This document shows, piece after piece, positions 24,509-36,676 of a DNA stretch of 64,000 nt. Below the pieces are notes generated by a model, which saw only the letters and a list, made by a program, of their open reading frames with translations, made no database searches and was not told where the DNA came from. The position numbers and the translations under genes are program-made. Position 1 is the stretch's first letter. The number at the start of each line of letters is the position of its first letter. The DNA is from Bagarius yarrelli. Its lineage: Eukaryota > Chordata > Actinopteri > Siluriformes > Sisoridae. The DNA lies in NCBI GenBank assembly GCA_005784505.1, contig VCAZ01000035.1, positions 595,501 through 659,500 on the forward strand, written 5' to 3'.

Positions 24509-25536
24509 TTGTTATGTGCTCATTGTGCCCAGGGACTTGGCACATGGGGGGCTTTGTCATGCTGGAACACTGTTTTGGGACCTTTTGATTCCATTGATGA
24601 AATAATTTTATGGCATAATATATACATTTAAGTCTAATAATAATAATAATAAAAATGATTATTATTATTATTGGTGATAAAATAGAAAAATATTGTATTT
24701 TAATTGACATTTTGGTTATACAGAGATACCCAGTGTTTTTTTTTTTTTTACGAACCCTTTTTAAGTATTTTTATGCTTTATTTCACAGTGCTCAGTGTTC
24801 TCAAATGTAAAGTGCTCTCACTCATCGCAGACTTTGTATGCTAGCGAATGCCTTTTTGTGCACACAATGCATAGCATATTTAGCAGTAGACAGAAGCCTG
24901 AGTGTCCTCATAGCTAATTACACCCATAGTTTATGGCTGATGAGTTACATTGAAAGCGTTTTGTCTGTGTTCATGGTCAGTTTTGTGGCCGTGTGCATGG
25001 ATATTTAAAAGATATGCAATTTAATTTCGTCACGTTGAACTAAAATACATATTTCTGAAAAAAAATTCTTTGTAAAAAACGTATTTAAATAAAAAAAAAT
25101 ATAAGAGGAAAATATGTGCGAAAGCTGCATTTGGCATTCTCTGTAAATTTTTCAAAAGAGGGTTTTTTTTCCCCCAAACTGAAGCCGCCATCAGTCACAG
25201 TAAATTAGGCTTATTTACCAGGTGGGTGTTGCAGTTTGTTTGTAATTATTTCAGTGAAGCTCAGCATGAGAATCACTGATAAATTGCCCACCTGCACTCT
25301 TAGACTCGCCTGAATTCAGCACAGTCCACTTTATCTTGCCTGACAGAAGAGGCCCTGTCAGTACTCTAAGCTCTTAGGCACTGTATGCACATTCACATCT
25401 GCAGGAATTTGATGATGCACCCAATGACTAAAACTGCCATCAGAATACATCAGCTCATTCTAGGGTTAGTAGCCAAGCCCAAATGCCACATAAATGGGTA
25501 TCTGGTGTTTAGTATTTGTAAGTTTGTATCTGGAAA

Positions 25537-25928
25537 TATTCTAGAAAAATATTAAAACATCTAATAATAGAAGAAATACCAAGCAACAATAAACTCGTCT
25601 TCCAGTGTCCTTTAGCCTTTCTTGAAAAAAATATTCTAGAAAAATATTAGGTGTTATAGAAATCTATTAATTGAAGGACTACCAAGCAACAATAAACTCG
25701 TCTTCCAGTGTCCTTTAGCCTTTCTAGAAAAATATTCTAGAAAAATATTCGGTCTAATAGACATCTATAAATACAAGAAATACCAAGCAACAATGAACTC
25801 GTCTTCCAGTGTCCTTTAGCCTTTCTAGAAAAATATTCTAGAAAAATATTAGGTCTAATAGACATCTATAAATACAAGAAATACCAGGCAAAAACAAACT
25901 TGTCTTCCAGCGTCCTTTAGCCTTTCTT
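25537..25928. repeat. Tandem repeat, four copies of about 95-101 bp
   Basis: Units start with tattctagaaaaatatt at 25537, 25632, 25733 and 25834 and share taccaagcaacaataaactc, gtcttccagtgtcctttagc and ctttct. Copies 2 to 4 are more similar to each other than to copy 1, and the last lacks a following tattcta. No coding potential. Confidence 0.93.
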
Positions 25929-28279
25929 AATTTTCACCCATACAATTAAATATGTTTTCAACCCTTGTGTGGTGTTTTTATTGTCCTTAACGAGAACTTA
26001 TGCTATTAATTCTTTTTTTTATTTTCCCAGTCTAATTGGACTTTTCCATGTAGAACATAAAATAGAACATATTTTCCAAAACATTATATTTTTCCCTTTT
26101 GATCTAACAGGGTAAATGGAAAATATTAACCATAAATGATGTCCAAATTGTTTGCCAGTGTTTTCCTTAAATTGTTATAGTTGTGTTGACTTAAAACCCA
26201 AATATATGGCAGGTCCACCAGACAGTTCTCCTCTGACCAGACAAACCAGTAGGTTAACCATACTGCAGTAAGGTTTCCGTGGTCCTGGCTGTCTAGAAGA
26301 CAAGACTGTCACTGAAGAACTGCCTTATTGTCTCCATGTGCTGCTCCACCAACTGGGCTGGCGGTGAGCTCGGAATAACAAAGAAACAATCGTATGTTAG
26401 TGAAGATCCTATTCAACTTGATACAAATATATCGGTGGTGTTTCCCGGCTCCAGTTGACCTGAATATTGCAGTCTAACAATCCTTTAACGGATATGAATA
26501 CTGAAAATTAAAATATAAAGGTCCCTTTATGATCTGTCTCTTTTTCTGCGGTTTAAAAATGAACTGTCCTGCATCTGCAAGATTTTATGCATTGCGTTGC
26601 AGCCACATGGCGAGCCACTTGTATAATTGCATGACTGTGCAGATGTACAGGTGTGGTCAGCGAGCAAATGTAATGTACACAATGTGCTGAATATATATCA
26701 CCATAGTGCCATTGTCCTGGCCTGCACCATCAGCCTGATGCATGGAACACTGCCAGAAAAATCATTTCTCAGTATTACTCCTGTTATACTTTTGCGCATG
26801 TCTCCAAAAGTGGTCACTGGTAAAATATGACCTTTCGGTACAACATGTCATTCAGAGCGGTTATTTATTTTTGGGTCCTTGGGCAGAGAAGCTTATGGTA
26901 CCTGGCTCTCTCATCTGTTTTTAAAAGTAGAAGATTTTCATTGGTTCTTGTATTAAAACAAAGAAATCGAATAAAACATTTTGCACACCTGTTTTGTAAG
27001 TCACGTCCGCTCAAGAATTCGTCCAGCACACAAAGATTTACTCTGCTATTCTTCGATAAAATGTATTTATTGCACAGAAACATGATTGATTTTTGTAATT
27101 TTACAGTTTTCCCCCTCTAGTCCAGTCATTTCTTTTTATGCTTTACTTCTCTTTTATTTCAATTGATGCCTGATTTTGTTATTACCAGAGCAAAACTCAG
27201 TTACATTTTTTTTTTTGTAATCCGATCGCGCGAATGCAGCGCTGTTACTCAGGAGTTGCTCTGGTGGGTGCAGAAAAAGAAAAAGGCATAGAAGACTGAG
27301 TTCTTTGGACCATGGCTGCAGACTATATCAAGCAAATGGAACACTACAGATTCATTCAGACTGCATGAAAGGGGATGCGAAATGATCAAGTGTTTGAAAA
27401 CATACTGTGACGTACTGTTTTCAGTCCCAAACATAGAGAATATTGGTAGGGCATCATGCTGAGATAAAAGCCAACGTATAATGATATACAGTGCGGTTTG
27501 TAAAATCTTATCACTCAGGTTTTCCTAGTTAGAGTGTTTGATTCTGCTATTGTGATAATAATAATAATCATTTTCAGGCCAATAATTACCGTATACAGCG
27601 GTGACTATCCAAATATTTTTTTTAAAAAGATACTTAGTGCAAATGACTCTCATCATTGGATTTTAGAAGAAATGATGATAATAGAATGTTGCAAATCATC
27701 AAGTGACCTGATTTTTCGCTGGATTAATACAACCCAGAAAGAAAATTATGCTCATCAATGTGATATCATCATAATAGAAAACGAAATTAATGGGTAGAGC
27801 CTTTCTGAATGGTTCTTTCCTCTGTTTCTTTTTGTGAGCTCTTTGCCAAAGATGAAATGGTAAAATCAAACTATTTCAAGGTCTCTAAAGGTTCAAGTAG
27901 TTTTGGAATAACACATTATCGAGTTATCCGAAAGCCTGGATGCTCTGACAATCATGCTGGCACACGACAGTTAAATGACAGTTTTACATTAATGCACTCA
28001 TTCCAATATAACATCATTTACATTTCAATAGTCCATTCATGGGTACTTGTATGATGACCATTAAATAAATTTAATAAATATGTGGTTATTTAACTAAACT
28101 TTTTTTATGGTATGACACTTACAGCACATACCAAGTTGTTGAATACTTTCCCATAACGGCACCCCTTGAAGTTTATTTTAGTCCTTACCTATGCAACATA
28201 TTCCACTTTTATATAGCACAGTAACCTAACAAATAACTATGTGTCCTATTTGTGCTCTGCTTGACCTGACCGTGCACAG

Positions 28280-28434
28280 GCGACTGGAGGGGATTGTGTT
28301 CAGCTGTGGCTGTGAGATTCGCTGGATCCAGCTGTGGCAGCAGAGAGGGGAGGCAGGTTTACACACCCAGCAGCTTTACTGCAAGACCGGTGCCAACAAG
28401 ATCCGCCTGCGTGCAATGAACATCGCTCACTGTG
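28280..28434 (+). CDS. ntrk3: ntrk3 exon: LRR C-terminal cysteine cap
   Basis: This 155-nt exon starts in phase 2 after gtgcacag and ends in phase 1 before gtataa. It reads RLEGIVFSCGCEIRWIQLWQ, then a segment containing GEAGLHTQQLYC, and ends MNIAHC. It matches the TrkC LRR C-cap, which closes the LRR solenoid with disulfides. All four cap cysteines are present: the CxC pair, the LYC cysteine and the final IAHC. The human IRWMQLWQ core is nearly unchanged. The stretch between LYC and MNI (KTGANKIRLRA) differs most from mammals. The donor gtataa is weaker than the others in this gene, but the phase and the next exon (DLPDIS) fix the boundary. Confidence 0.95.
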
Positions 28435-29849
28435 GTATAAACCCCTACTGATTACCTCTATTAGTCAGAGAGCTGTTGCTTTGGTTGCTGTGATATCAAG
28501 GCAAACAAATACAGTACAGCGAAAACAGGTCAGTCCTTATGTACACAGGGTTCCTAATCCGTCTCACTTTCCATATCTCAGAGCTGAGGTATGGATTAAA
28601 GTCAGTAACCAGTCTTACAAATAGTTATCAGTGAAAAGTCTATACTTATACAGTGTTAATCTGAGAAGTTAGAGGACCTCAGGTTGAACGATATTTCAAT
28701 ATGACACAATACAATACAATATAAAGCAATGTCATAATAACCAAGAGTATGTTTAATTTACTTAATGTCTTAGCATCCGGGTAGATCCAAAGGTTTACCC
28801 ACAATGCACTCACTGTCTCGGAGGGAGACCCAGCTAAATGTTAAGAGGGTTTTAAAACCACTTTCAATCAGAATAAACAAATGAACCCGTCGGAGTCAGT
28901 AGTACAACGAGCCAAAGCACTGTATAAATGCAGAGTTTCATTGTTTAATATAACAAATTTTAGATGCTTAAGTACAAACAGTCATGAGTTTAAGATCTCT
29001 GTTGAAGATTCCGGAACCTTTCTATAGATATATTGGCCATAAGTGACTCACAAATACTATATATAAATACCGAGGGCCAAGGGGAAAAGAGAACTGTTAT
29101 AATTTATGAATTCCATTATAAAATGTAATGCTTTCAAAAAATATACTCTCAGTCATCATAACAGTATTATATTGGCACATGTGCTTCTTAAGCAAACTAT
29201 TCAAAACTTTTTTTTACATCTTTAATTGATAGTAAAGATACCATGTCTAAAATCCTACTCCTAATATACATGGGATCCTTTGTAAAGCACTGGCTAATAT
29301 TTCAAAGTTCTTTTTTCATATTTCAATTTATGTGCCAGACCTGAATCAGAGTGTGAATCAGAGTAAAATGAGTCTGTTTTGTTTTGTTTTCTGGTTTGGA
29401 CTAATTTCACACTGACCATAATCAAACAAATCAAAATGCAAAAAATGGCTTCAGGGCACATGAGACTAAGCAGCACGGCCGGTGATGCTTTGCCAATTTG
29501 CCTAAAAAATCACATGCAGGGAAAAAAATATGTAATAATGAAATAATAATTACGTGAATATCTAAGTAATTTTGTCTATTAGATTGTTTTTATATTCTTT
29601 TTAAACAGAAGCATTTACCTTTAAAACAGTTCCGCATTTGATTTTCTTTCTATTCAGTCTCAATAAAATAAATGCTTTTCTGGTCTAATTGGTACAAGCC
29701 AAATTTAATATCCTGTAGAGTAACACTACAACCTGCTGAGAATACGCTACATCTCTCATTTCCCCATCAACCCCCCTCAGGTGCCTATAGATTATTTTTA
29801 CAAGAATCCCAACACTGAACTTGATCTTGCCTTCTTCTTTTTAATGCAG

Positions 29850-29992
29850 ACCTCCCTGATATCAGCGTAACTCACAGCAACCTAACAGTGATGGAGGGAG
29901 ACAACATTACAGTTAGCTGTAACGGTTCAGGTTCTCCATTACCTGATGTGGACTGGACCGTGAAAGGACTTCACTCTATCAACACACACCAG
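29850..29992 (+). CDS. ntrk3: ntrk3 exon: first half of Ig-like domain 1
   Basis: This 143-nt exon runs from phase 1 to phase 0, after ttaatgcag and before gtgacg. It begins DLPDISVTHSNLTV, continues with EGDNITVSC and NGSGSPLPDVDW, and ends SINTHQ. These are the N-terminal half of TrkC Ig domain 1, with the B-strand cysteine and the conserved tryptophan. The candidate N-glycosylation sequons are NLT, NIT and NGS. Reading straight on gives a false 118-residue ORF from 29888 to 30244, because the following 106-bp intron is open in this frame for a while. Confidence 0.96.
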
Positions 29993-30098
29993 GTGACGGC
30001 CACTCACTTGCTGCATGCTCAGAGAGCTCATAGATGCACTCATACACATATACCGACATCCCATAACACTATCTGGCATTTGTTTCTCTGCCCTCTAG

Positions 30099-30240
30099 TC
30101 AAACGTCTATTGGCCAAACATTCACTCCATCAACCTGACTCTCGTCAATGTAAGCCGGGACGACAACGGCTTTGTCCTCACCTGCATCTCTGCGAACGTG
30201 GTTGGAATGATCAATATGTCTCTTCAGCTGGCTGTGCATT
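30099..30240 (+). CDS. ntrk3: ntrk3 exon: second half of Ig-like domain 1
   Basis: This 142-nt exon runs from phase 0 to phase 1, after ctctgccctctag and before gtaagt. It reads SNVYWPNIHSINLTLVNVS, then DDNGFVLTCISANVVGM, and ends LAVH. It matches the TrkC Ig1 C-terminal half, including the DDNGFxLTC motif with the F-strand cysteine and the NVVGM that follows. Sequons are NLT, NVS and NMS. The intron separating it from the previous exon is only 106 bp, in contrast with the neighbouring introns of 1.4 and 11.8 kb. Confidence 0.96.
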
Positions 30241-30463
30241 GTAAGTGGCTCTTATGCTTTTAGTGCAATCATAATAAATTGAGCATTTCTGAGCTGAGGA
30301 AAATCCTTTCCGTGAAACCATAATATTTAATTGAAGATGTCAAAATGTTAAAAGCTTTTAAAGTATTATAATATTTAAACATTCTTGAGAGGCTGTAATT
30401 ATTATATAATATTAATTCAGACTTCCAGTGTCGTCCCTTTTTTCTCTGTTTTTAAAAATGCTC

Positions 30464-30466
<3 letters not shown>

Positions 30467-30494
<28 letters not shown>
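30467..30494. repeat. Poly-T tract
   Basis: Twenty-eight consecutive T residues. Confidence 0.95.
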
Positions 30495-30891
30495 GCCAAA
30501 CATTGTTTGAGGAATTTATAAAAAAAAAATTCTGTTTTGCATTTACGTAATATCCAAAGACATAACATAACAGTTTCCAACGTTCATCATAACAAGAAAA
30601 GACAGTATGAAATTACAGTGTATAATCTGCTACATAAAAACACCAACTCTAAAATGTTGCCTGCAATAAATGTCTACTCAAAGCAAATACAGTGAAGCTC
30701 CTAAAACATAATACGCCTAAATGCGCTTTTCCAATCTTCCATGTACACAGTTGTCTTTGACTTTTTTCTCAGTCTGCAGTGTAGCAAAAATCATGCGAGC
30801 TGAGGTGAGAGAAAAATCTTTAGTAAATGTTCTGTAACTGCAATCCCAGCTTAGCACAGGTAACCTAAGCATCAACACTGGTGCAGTGATG

Positions 30892-31235
30892 ACATTTACA
30901 TTCACAGCATTTGGTGGACACCCCTTATTCAGAGCGACTTACATTTATCTCTTACATTTATGGGGATTTGGTGGCTCATGGTTAAGGTTGTGGGTTCGAT
31001 TTCCAGTTTCACCAAGCCACCACTGCTGGACCCCGGATCAAGGCCCTTAACCCGCAACAATGAGATAAATGTAAGTTGCTCTGAATAAGGGCATCTGCCA
31101 AATGCTGTAAATGTAAATCGCTTTTTTTTTTACAACTGAGAAATTGGTAGTTAAGGTCCTTGCTCAGGGGCCCAAAAGTGGCAGCTTGGTGATCTTCCAA
31201 TTAGCAGTCCCTTAACCAATGCGCTACCGTTTCCA
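30892..31235 (-). mobile_element. Family-A SINE split by an opposite-strand family-A SINE
   Basis: The outer antisense copy is 30892-30960 (acatttacattcacagcatt ... cttacattta) and 31130-31235 (acaactgagaaattggta ... gcgctaccgtttcc). Confidence 0.8.
30961..31119 (+). mobile_element. Family-A SINE inserted in an antisense copy
   Basis: Sense copy from tggggatttggtggctcatg through gtgggttcgatttccagttt to aatgctgtaaatgtaaatcg. It is shorter than full length because part of the head is missing. Confidence 0.85.
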
Positions 31236-31491
31236 ACAAATTCTACACTAGAATGTAAGTAGTTACACTGGATTAAAAAGCTAAAAGAAAATTGTCTAAC
31301 TTCCAGGTTTTGTTTATAACAGAGTAATTTAATACATTATTGGCTTTTGCCAAATATACTACTATTATAATAAGTTTTTTCAATAGGAAGTGATGAAATG
31401 GAACAGAACAGACGTAAACATGTCTACTAACTGCTGTATCTTTCTTAGTTTAGGAATAATTTTGTGTAACTTCTTAATAGAAGCATAAAAA

Positions 31492-31704
31492 ATTCATTCA
31501 TTCATCCTCTATACTCGCCTGTTCCCTAATTCGGGGTCACAGGGATCTGCTGGAGTCTATCACTGTGGGAGGAAACCGGAGAACCCGAAGTAAACCCACA
31601 TAAAAACAGGGAGAACATGCAAACTCCACACAGAAAGACCCCTTCCCAGGGATCCAACCAGGCCTTGTTGCTGTGAGGCAACAGTGCTAACCACTAAGCC
31701 ACCG
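31492..31704 (-). mobile_element. Mermaid-like SINE, antisense, internally deleted
   Basis: (ATTC)n tail, ctaattcggggtcacaggga, tgtgggaggaaaccggagaa, catgcaaactccacacagaa and gctaaccactaagccacc. The central part with the gtacaccctgg motif is missing. Confidence 0.8.
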
Positions 31705-32944
31705 TATATTATTATTATAAGCTAGTGAAATAAGAACTTTTACAGCTCCGGTGGGATTTGTTTTAATGGATGTAAAACTGTCGGTTTATAAATTGTAAAA
31801 AAATAATATTTAGAAAAAGCTTGTATTGTAAGTACAAAGGTTTTTGTTTTTGTTTTTTTGAACATTCCGGATTTAAACTTATTCTAATACCTGAATACTC
31901 TACGTTGTAGAGCATCGTTGTGGAGATTTGCCCATTTATACACAAAATTCTGTCACTAAATTAGGTCTAAAATGCAGTCTGCATTCCTGTTTATTTTAAA
32001 TGTGTTCATTGGTATAGTTTGTAAAAATTCTTCCCCCAGACTTTCATTTTTTGCCACCAACGGTGAAGCATCTGGTATGTTACAGTATTTGCGAGTAAAA
32101 AATTGTACCAGCTCCAGAGTCCCTAGTTTGACCTTAAAATCTCGCCATTCTTCTTGGATCTCTGATTTCCTCTCACCTCAAACATATTCCAGCAGGTGGA
32201 CTGAATATTGGATATTGCTTCATGTTGTAAATGTGTGTATGCATGGTGTCTACGGCGTTCCTGTCTCACACTTGAAATTGGCTTTAGACCCACTAAAACA
32301 TTTGCTGCTACTCAGTTTGCCAGCTTTTGCTATTTTATTTTAACCTGCGTGAAACCTACATCTTTTTTTTGTAATGGTTCTCATGTAAATTGCTTAAATT
32401 AAGGTAATAGCAAAAAAATGACTGTTCCCCAAAGCATCACCATCAACAGTTTTCCGATTTTATGCTATTTGGTGTTGGAAGTGAACCAATATGCAAATGA
32501 AAAACACAGATGACTTTAGATCATTTTTCAGTATCGCTCCATAATAAGGAAATCAAGATTAGATAAATTGTGCTATACTCCATCTCCAACTGCAACTATG
32601 CTGATAACATCATCTTTATAATATCTATATTCAGCGTCTGCTCTCTGTTCCTCTGTCTTAATGGCTTTTCTTGAGCTTTTGTGAGGAATCGATTGGTTTA
32701 AGTGCCTTTAATTGAAACATACTGATTAATTATTGGGATTCCAAGTGCAAGTAAGACAGGACATTTAATACGAGTCGAAAAAATATTTTAATATATTGGC
32801 TACTTGATTCAACCATTAACTGGAAAGCAAAGTAGAATCATGTCTGTTCTGCTGTTTATATCTAAACACATTTATTTAATAAGAACTACTTTACCCTGGT
32901 GTGGGAAATGAGTCTATTCTGTAAATACTGTAAATACAATTATG

Positions 32945-33114
32945 TTACGTTTCCAGCATCTGGCAAACGCCATTATCCAAAGTGACTTACATTTATTTCA
33001 TTTATACAACTGAGCAACTGGAGGTTAAGAGCCTCGCTCAGGGGCCCAACAGTGGTAACTTGGTCCAACAAACCGGTTAGCAATCCTTAAACACTGATCT
33101 ACCACCTTCCCCAC
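32945..33114 (-). mobile_element. tRNA-derived SINE (family A)
   Basis: Antisense copy from ttacgtttccagcatctggc via gctcaggggcccaacagtgg to ctaccaccttcccc, with a deletion in the box B region. Confidence 0.8.
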
Positions 33115-33207
33115 GCCGACTGTAACACCAGCCAATCAAAGAGCAGCATGCATGATTCATACGAGCAGCATGCATGTCTAATGTCTCTCTCTTATATGTA
33201 TATATCG

Positions 33208-33296
33208 GCCCCTGAGCAAGGCCCTTAACCCCGAATTGCTCAGTTGTATAAAATGAGATAAATGTAAGTCGCTCTGGATAAGAGAGTCTGCCAAAA
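33208..33296 (+). mobile_element. Family-A SINE, 3' half only
   Basis: Sense fragment: cccctgagcaaggcccttaa, cagttgtataaaatgagata and cgctctggataagagagtct. Confidence 0.8.
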
Positions 33297-33902
33297 GAGA
33301 GACATAACAATTCTTATTCTAATAATTAATGATCATCAATTCGATATGTAGGTTAAAACACATCAATGAACTAATTTATTGATATTCATAAATTGATATT
33401 TGTAACTGTAACTAAATAAGCTGTGTATAAGCTTAAACCTGGGTGAATTCACACTGCATGATTTTCAAAGTCGTTCAATCAATGTAGTTTTCACACTGTG
33501 CGACTACCCGGGGTAACATTCTGTTACTGCTTACATGCACGAGAGATCGGCAACAGGTGGTAACACACTGCATGACTTTACAATAAAAAGAATCACTGAG
33601 AACTTGTCCGCAAACTAAATTTTACAACCAAACACACGCCAGAGGTGATAAAAAATAATGCAAGATCAGAGTTCCTGCGCGAGACTGGAAATGTTATTAA
33701 AATAGAGCCTGCAAATGGTCTGCATGCTGGTTTGAAGCGCAGGAAAGAAAAAAAAAGCTTTAAAAAAAACAAAACGATCAGAACCAAAGCTATGCTTGTT
33801 GATGGTCTATGACTCCTTCCTGAACTTCCCGCTGCCCTGGATTTTGCTCTCTTATTGACTGCAGGCCATCTCTGAGGTATTTATTGAATGCTCAGTTTCA
33901 GA

Positions 33903-35318
33903 TTTACATTACATTACATTTACAGCATTTGATAAGATAAGATAAGATAATCTTTATTGATCCCACAGTGCGGAAATTAAATTGTTACGGTGGCTCAGAT
34001 ACAGAAACAATTACGTGCAAAGTAGGAAAATAGAAAAAAATGTGCAATAGAAAAGTGCAAATTGTGAGAAATAAAAACAATTTACGATAAACATTTTTAA
34101 AAATCTAAAAGTATTTACAGTTAGTTATGTGCATCTGTAGTTAGACTGTTGAGTTGTACAGTCTAACAGCGGTGGGTATGAAAGACCTGCGGAACCGCTC
34201 TTTCCTACACGGAGGGTGTAATAGTCTGCTACTGAAGGAGCTGCTCATAGCCTCCACGGTCTTATGCAGGTCTTACCCACCTCCTCCACAAAGTCCAGTG
34301 GACAGCCCAGGACAGAACTGGCCCTCCTGACCAGTTTGTTGAGTCTCTTTCTGTCCCGGTCTGTGCTGCCTTCTCCCCAGCAGACCACAGCGTAGTGGAT
34401 AGCAGAGGCTACCACAGAGTCATAAAAAGTCCTTAAGAGAGGCCTGCCCACTCCAAAGGACCTCAGTCCCCTCAGAAGGTGGAGGCGACTTTGGCCCTTC
34501 TTGTACAGGGCATCAGTGTTATGAGTCCAGTCCAGTTTATTGTTAAGGTGAACTCCCTGGTACTTAAAACTGTCGACGACCTCAGTGTCTGAGCCCTGGA
34601 TGGTCACCGGAGTGTAATGTGGTGTCCTCCTCCGAAAGTTGATCACCATCTCCTTCGTCTTACTGGTGTTTAAGCACAAGTGAGTGCGCTCACACCAGTC
34701 CACAAAGTCCATGATGACTGACCTGTACTCAGCTCGTTCCCCCCAGACACACCGCCAACAATGGCTGAGTCGTCAGAGAACTTCTGGAGGTGACAACTGT
34801 TGGTGTTGTATGTAAAGTCAGAGGTGTAAAGGGTGAAGAGGAATGGTGAGAGCACCGTCCCCTGAGGGGCCCCAGTGCTGGAAACAACTACCTTAGACAC
34901 ACAGTTTCGTAGCCTCACATACTGTGGCCTGCTGGTGAGATAGTCCGATGTCCATGAAGCCAGTCTTCAGTCCACTCCTGCCCCTTCCAGCTTCTCTCTC
35001 AGAAGAGCCGGCTGGATGGTGTTAAAGGCACTGGAGAAGTCAAAGAACATGACCCTCACAGCAGTTCCGGCGGCCTCCAGGTGAGTCAGCGCCCGGTGCA
35101 GCAGGTAGATGACAGCGTCATCCACCCCGATGTTTGGCCTGTAGGAGCAGTCCTGCAGCGCCATCCTGGAATTTGGTAGACATCCTTATCCAGAGTGACT
35201 TACATTTATGTCTTACATACAACTAAGCAATTGGAGCTATTAAGGGCCTTGCTCAGTGGCCAAACAAACCCCCGAACATCCAGGTAACAGTCCAACACCT
35301 TAACCAGTGTGCTACCAC
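33903..35318 (-). mobile_element. Family-A SINE split by a LINE
   Basis: The left end of the antisense SINE (33903-33931, acattacatttacagcattt g) continues at 35171 with atttggtagacatccttatc and runs to gctaccac at 35318. The word atttg is present on both sides of the LINE (33927-33931 and 35171-35175) and is the likely target duplication. Confidence 0.85.
33932..35170 (-). pseudogene. CR1/L2/Rex-like LINE, 5' truncated, reverse transcriptase remnant
   Basis: On the minus strand, from 35164, the reading frame gives CSYRPNIGVDDAVIYLLHRA, VMFFDFSSAFNTIQP, then a TGA in place of an expected tryptophan (D*RLASWTSDYLTSRP), GAPQGTVLSPFLFTLYTSDF and the catalytic-site motif KFSDDSAIVGGV. Near 34700 the frame shifts, and from 34712 it continues with FVDWCERTHLCLNTSKTKEM, FKYQGVHL and VVCWGEGSTD. 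These are the palm and thumb parts of a non-LTR reverse transcriptase. The N-terminal domains are missing, as in typical 5'-truncated insertions. The 3' end (left side) carries (GATAA)n after ctttattgatcccacagt. Dead by one nonsense codon and one frameshift. Confidence 0.9.
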
Positions 35319-36518
35319 ATCATTCAGATATTTGGCATGCCAAATATTTCACAAGCCTCTGCAGTGCAACAGTTTTTCTCTCAGATCACCTGATAAATCA
35401 CAATGCGTGAATGTCACATGTGTGATTTTGCAAAAACTGTCAGCAGCTGAACTCAGCATTAGCAAAGTCTCTCCCAGGCATGACTGGAGATTTAACATCT
35501 GCTGTTTAAGCTATTTTAAAGAAGCACAAAGAAACAGGCAATGTTGAGGACTGTAAACACAGAGCTTGGACAAGACAAGTTAATGTACCAGACGAAGGAC
35601 ATGCAGTGTATATATATATATATATAAATAAAAATATAAAAAAAGATAAAATCTCACTTTTCTTCCTCGAGAAGTTTCCAATACAGACAAGATGGCAAAT
35701 GAACAGAAAAGCCAATTAACAAGAAAGCACCCTAAAGCTTTTATGTAAGTGTAATCAGAAACACTTAGTAGGCAGGAAAGGTGAAAAGAAAGACACCAGT
35801 CGGAATTTAATTACCGAAATAGATGTTCCATTTTGAGAAATGGTTTATTATTAGTACTGTTTTTTTTTTTTTATTAGCACACAGTACACGTTGTGCTAGA
35901 GAGCTGAGCCCAGGATGTAACACCTGGAGTGTCCTATCTGGCAGTTTCTATAAGATCCAGTATCTCTAAGCACCAAACACATTTCGGGCTCTGAAAGGAG
36001 AGTTTGTTGCTCAGGAGACATTCTGTTTAATAAATAGCAGATGAATTTAATCTGCTGCATAGAGGAGTCCATTTAGTTTAAGCAGCACCCAGATGAAGGA
36101 GGTTGACGCTAAAATGAAATGACAGCTCCAACCCAAGGAGACGCTCGGGATGTTTAGCTGTGACAACAAAATGTGGAGTGCTATTGCTGTCCTAGTTAAG
36201 AAATGACGGTAAAATGACAGTGCAGGATATGAGTGAATAAAGTGTATGATTACATGACACGCAGTAGCTTCAACCCTCGAAGGTATTCTTGTAATTAGAA
36301 ATGATCTTAGGCACTTATGTATATATCAATAGCGTGACAGTCAAACTATTACTAAGCATTATAAACTATTAGTATGCATTATATCCCGAGGTCTTTCAAC
36401 TGGCATAGTATGAATGATGCAGGACAAACTACTGCACACAATTACAGACAAGTTATCACTAATCATTTTAACTGTAATGGTCCACAAGCTCCATGCTGTG
36501 CTTTATTTTCTAACACGT

Positions 36519-36676
36519 CTACATTTCTGGCATTTGGCCAATGTTCCTATTAAGCAATTGGGGTTCAAGGGCCTCTTTTAGGGGCCCAGCGATGGCAGCT
36601 TAGTGATCCTGGGAATTAAACCCACAATTGTTCAATCAGCAATCCAACACCTTAACCACTGAACCATGACTTCTCA
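36519..36676 (-). mobile_element. tRNA-derived SINE (family A), internally deleted
   Basis: Antisense copy: tacatttctggcatttggcc, aagcaattggggttcaaggg, aggggcccagcgatggcag and caacaccttaaccactgaac. Confidence 0.8.

Larger units (their letters stand above)
22952..28279 (+). other. ntrk3: ntrk3 intron between LRR and LRR C-cap exons
   Basis: A 5.3-kb intron with donor gtaagt and acceptor gtgcacag. It contains a Tc1-like fragment near 24120-24250, an antisense SINE-B remnant at 24318-24508, and the four-copy tandem repeat at 25537-25928. The rest, including 22960-24100 and 25930-28270, shows no coding features. Part of it (about 23600-23840) looks more complex than ordinary intron. Confidence 0.85.

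Noticed and set aside
29888..30244. 118-residue open frame taken as one exon
   Set aside because: It runs through a 106-bp intron between two Ig1 exons and switches frame relative to the real second exon.
31972..32343. 123-codon open frame
   Set aside because: No recognised domain, no conserved motif, cysteine/serine-rich chance composition in an intron.
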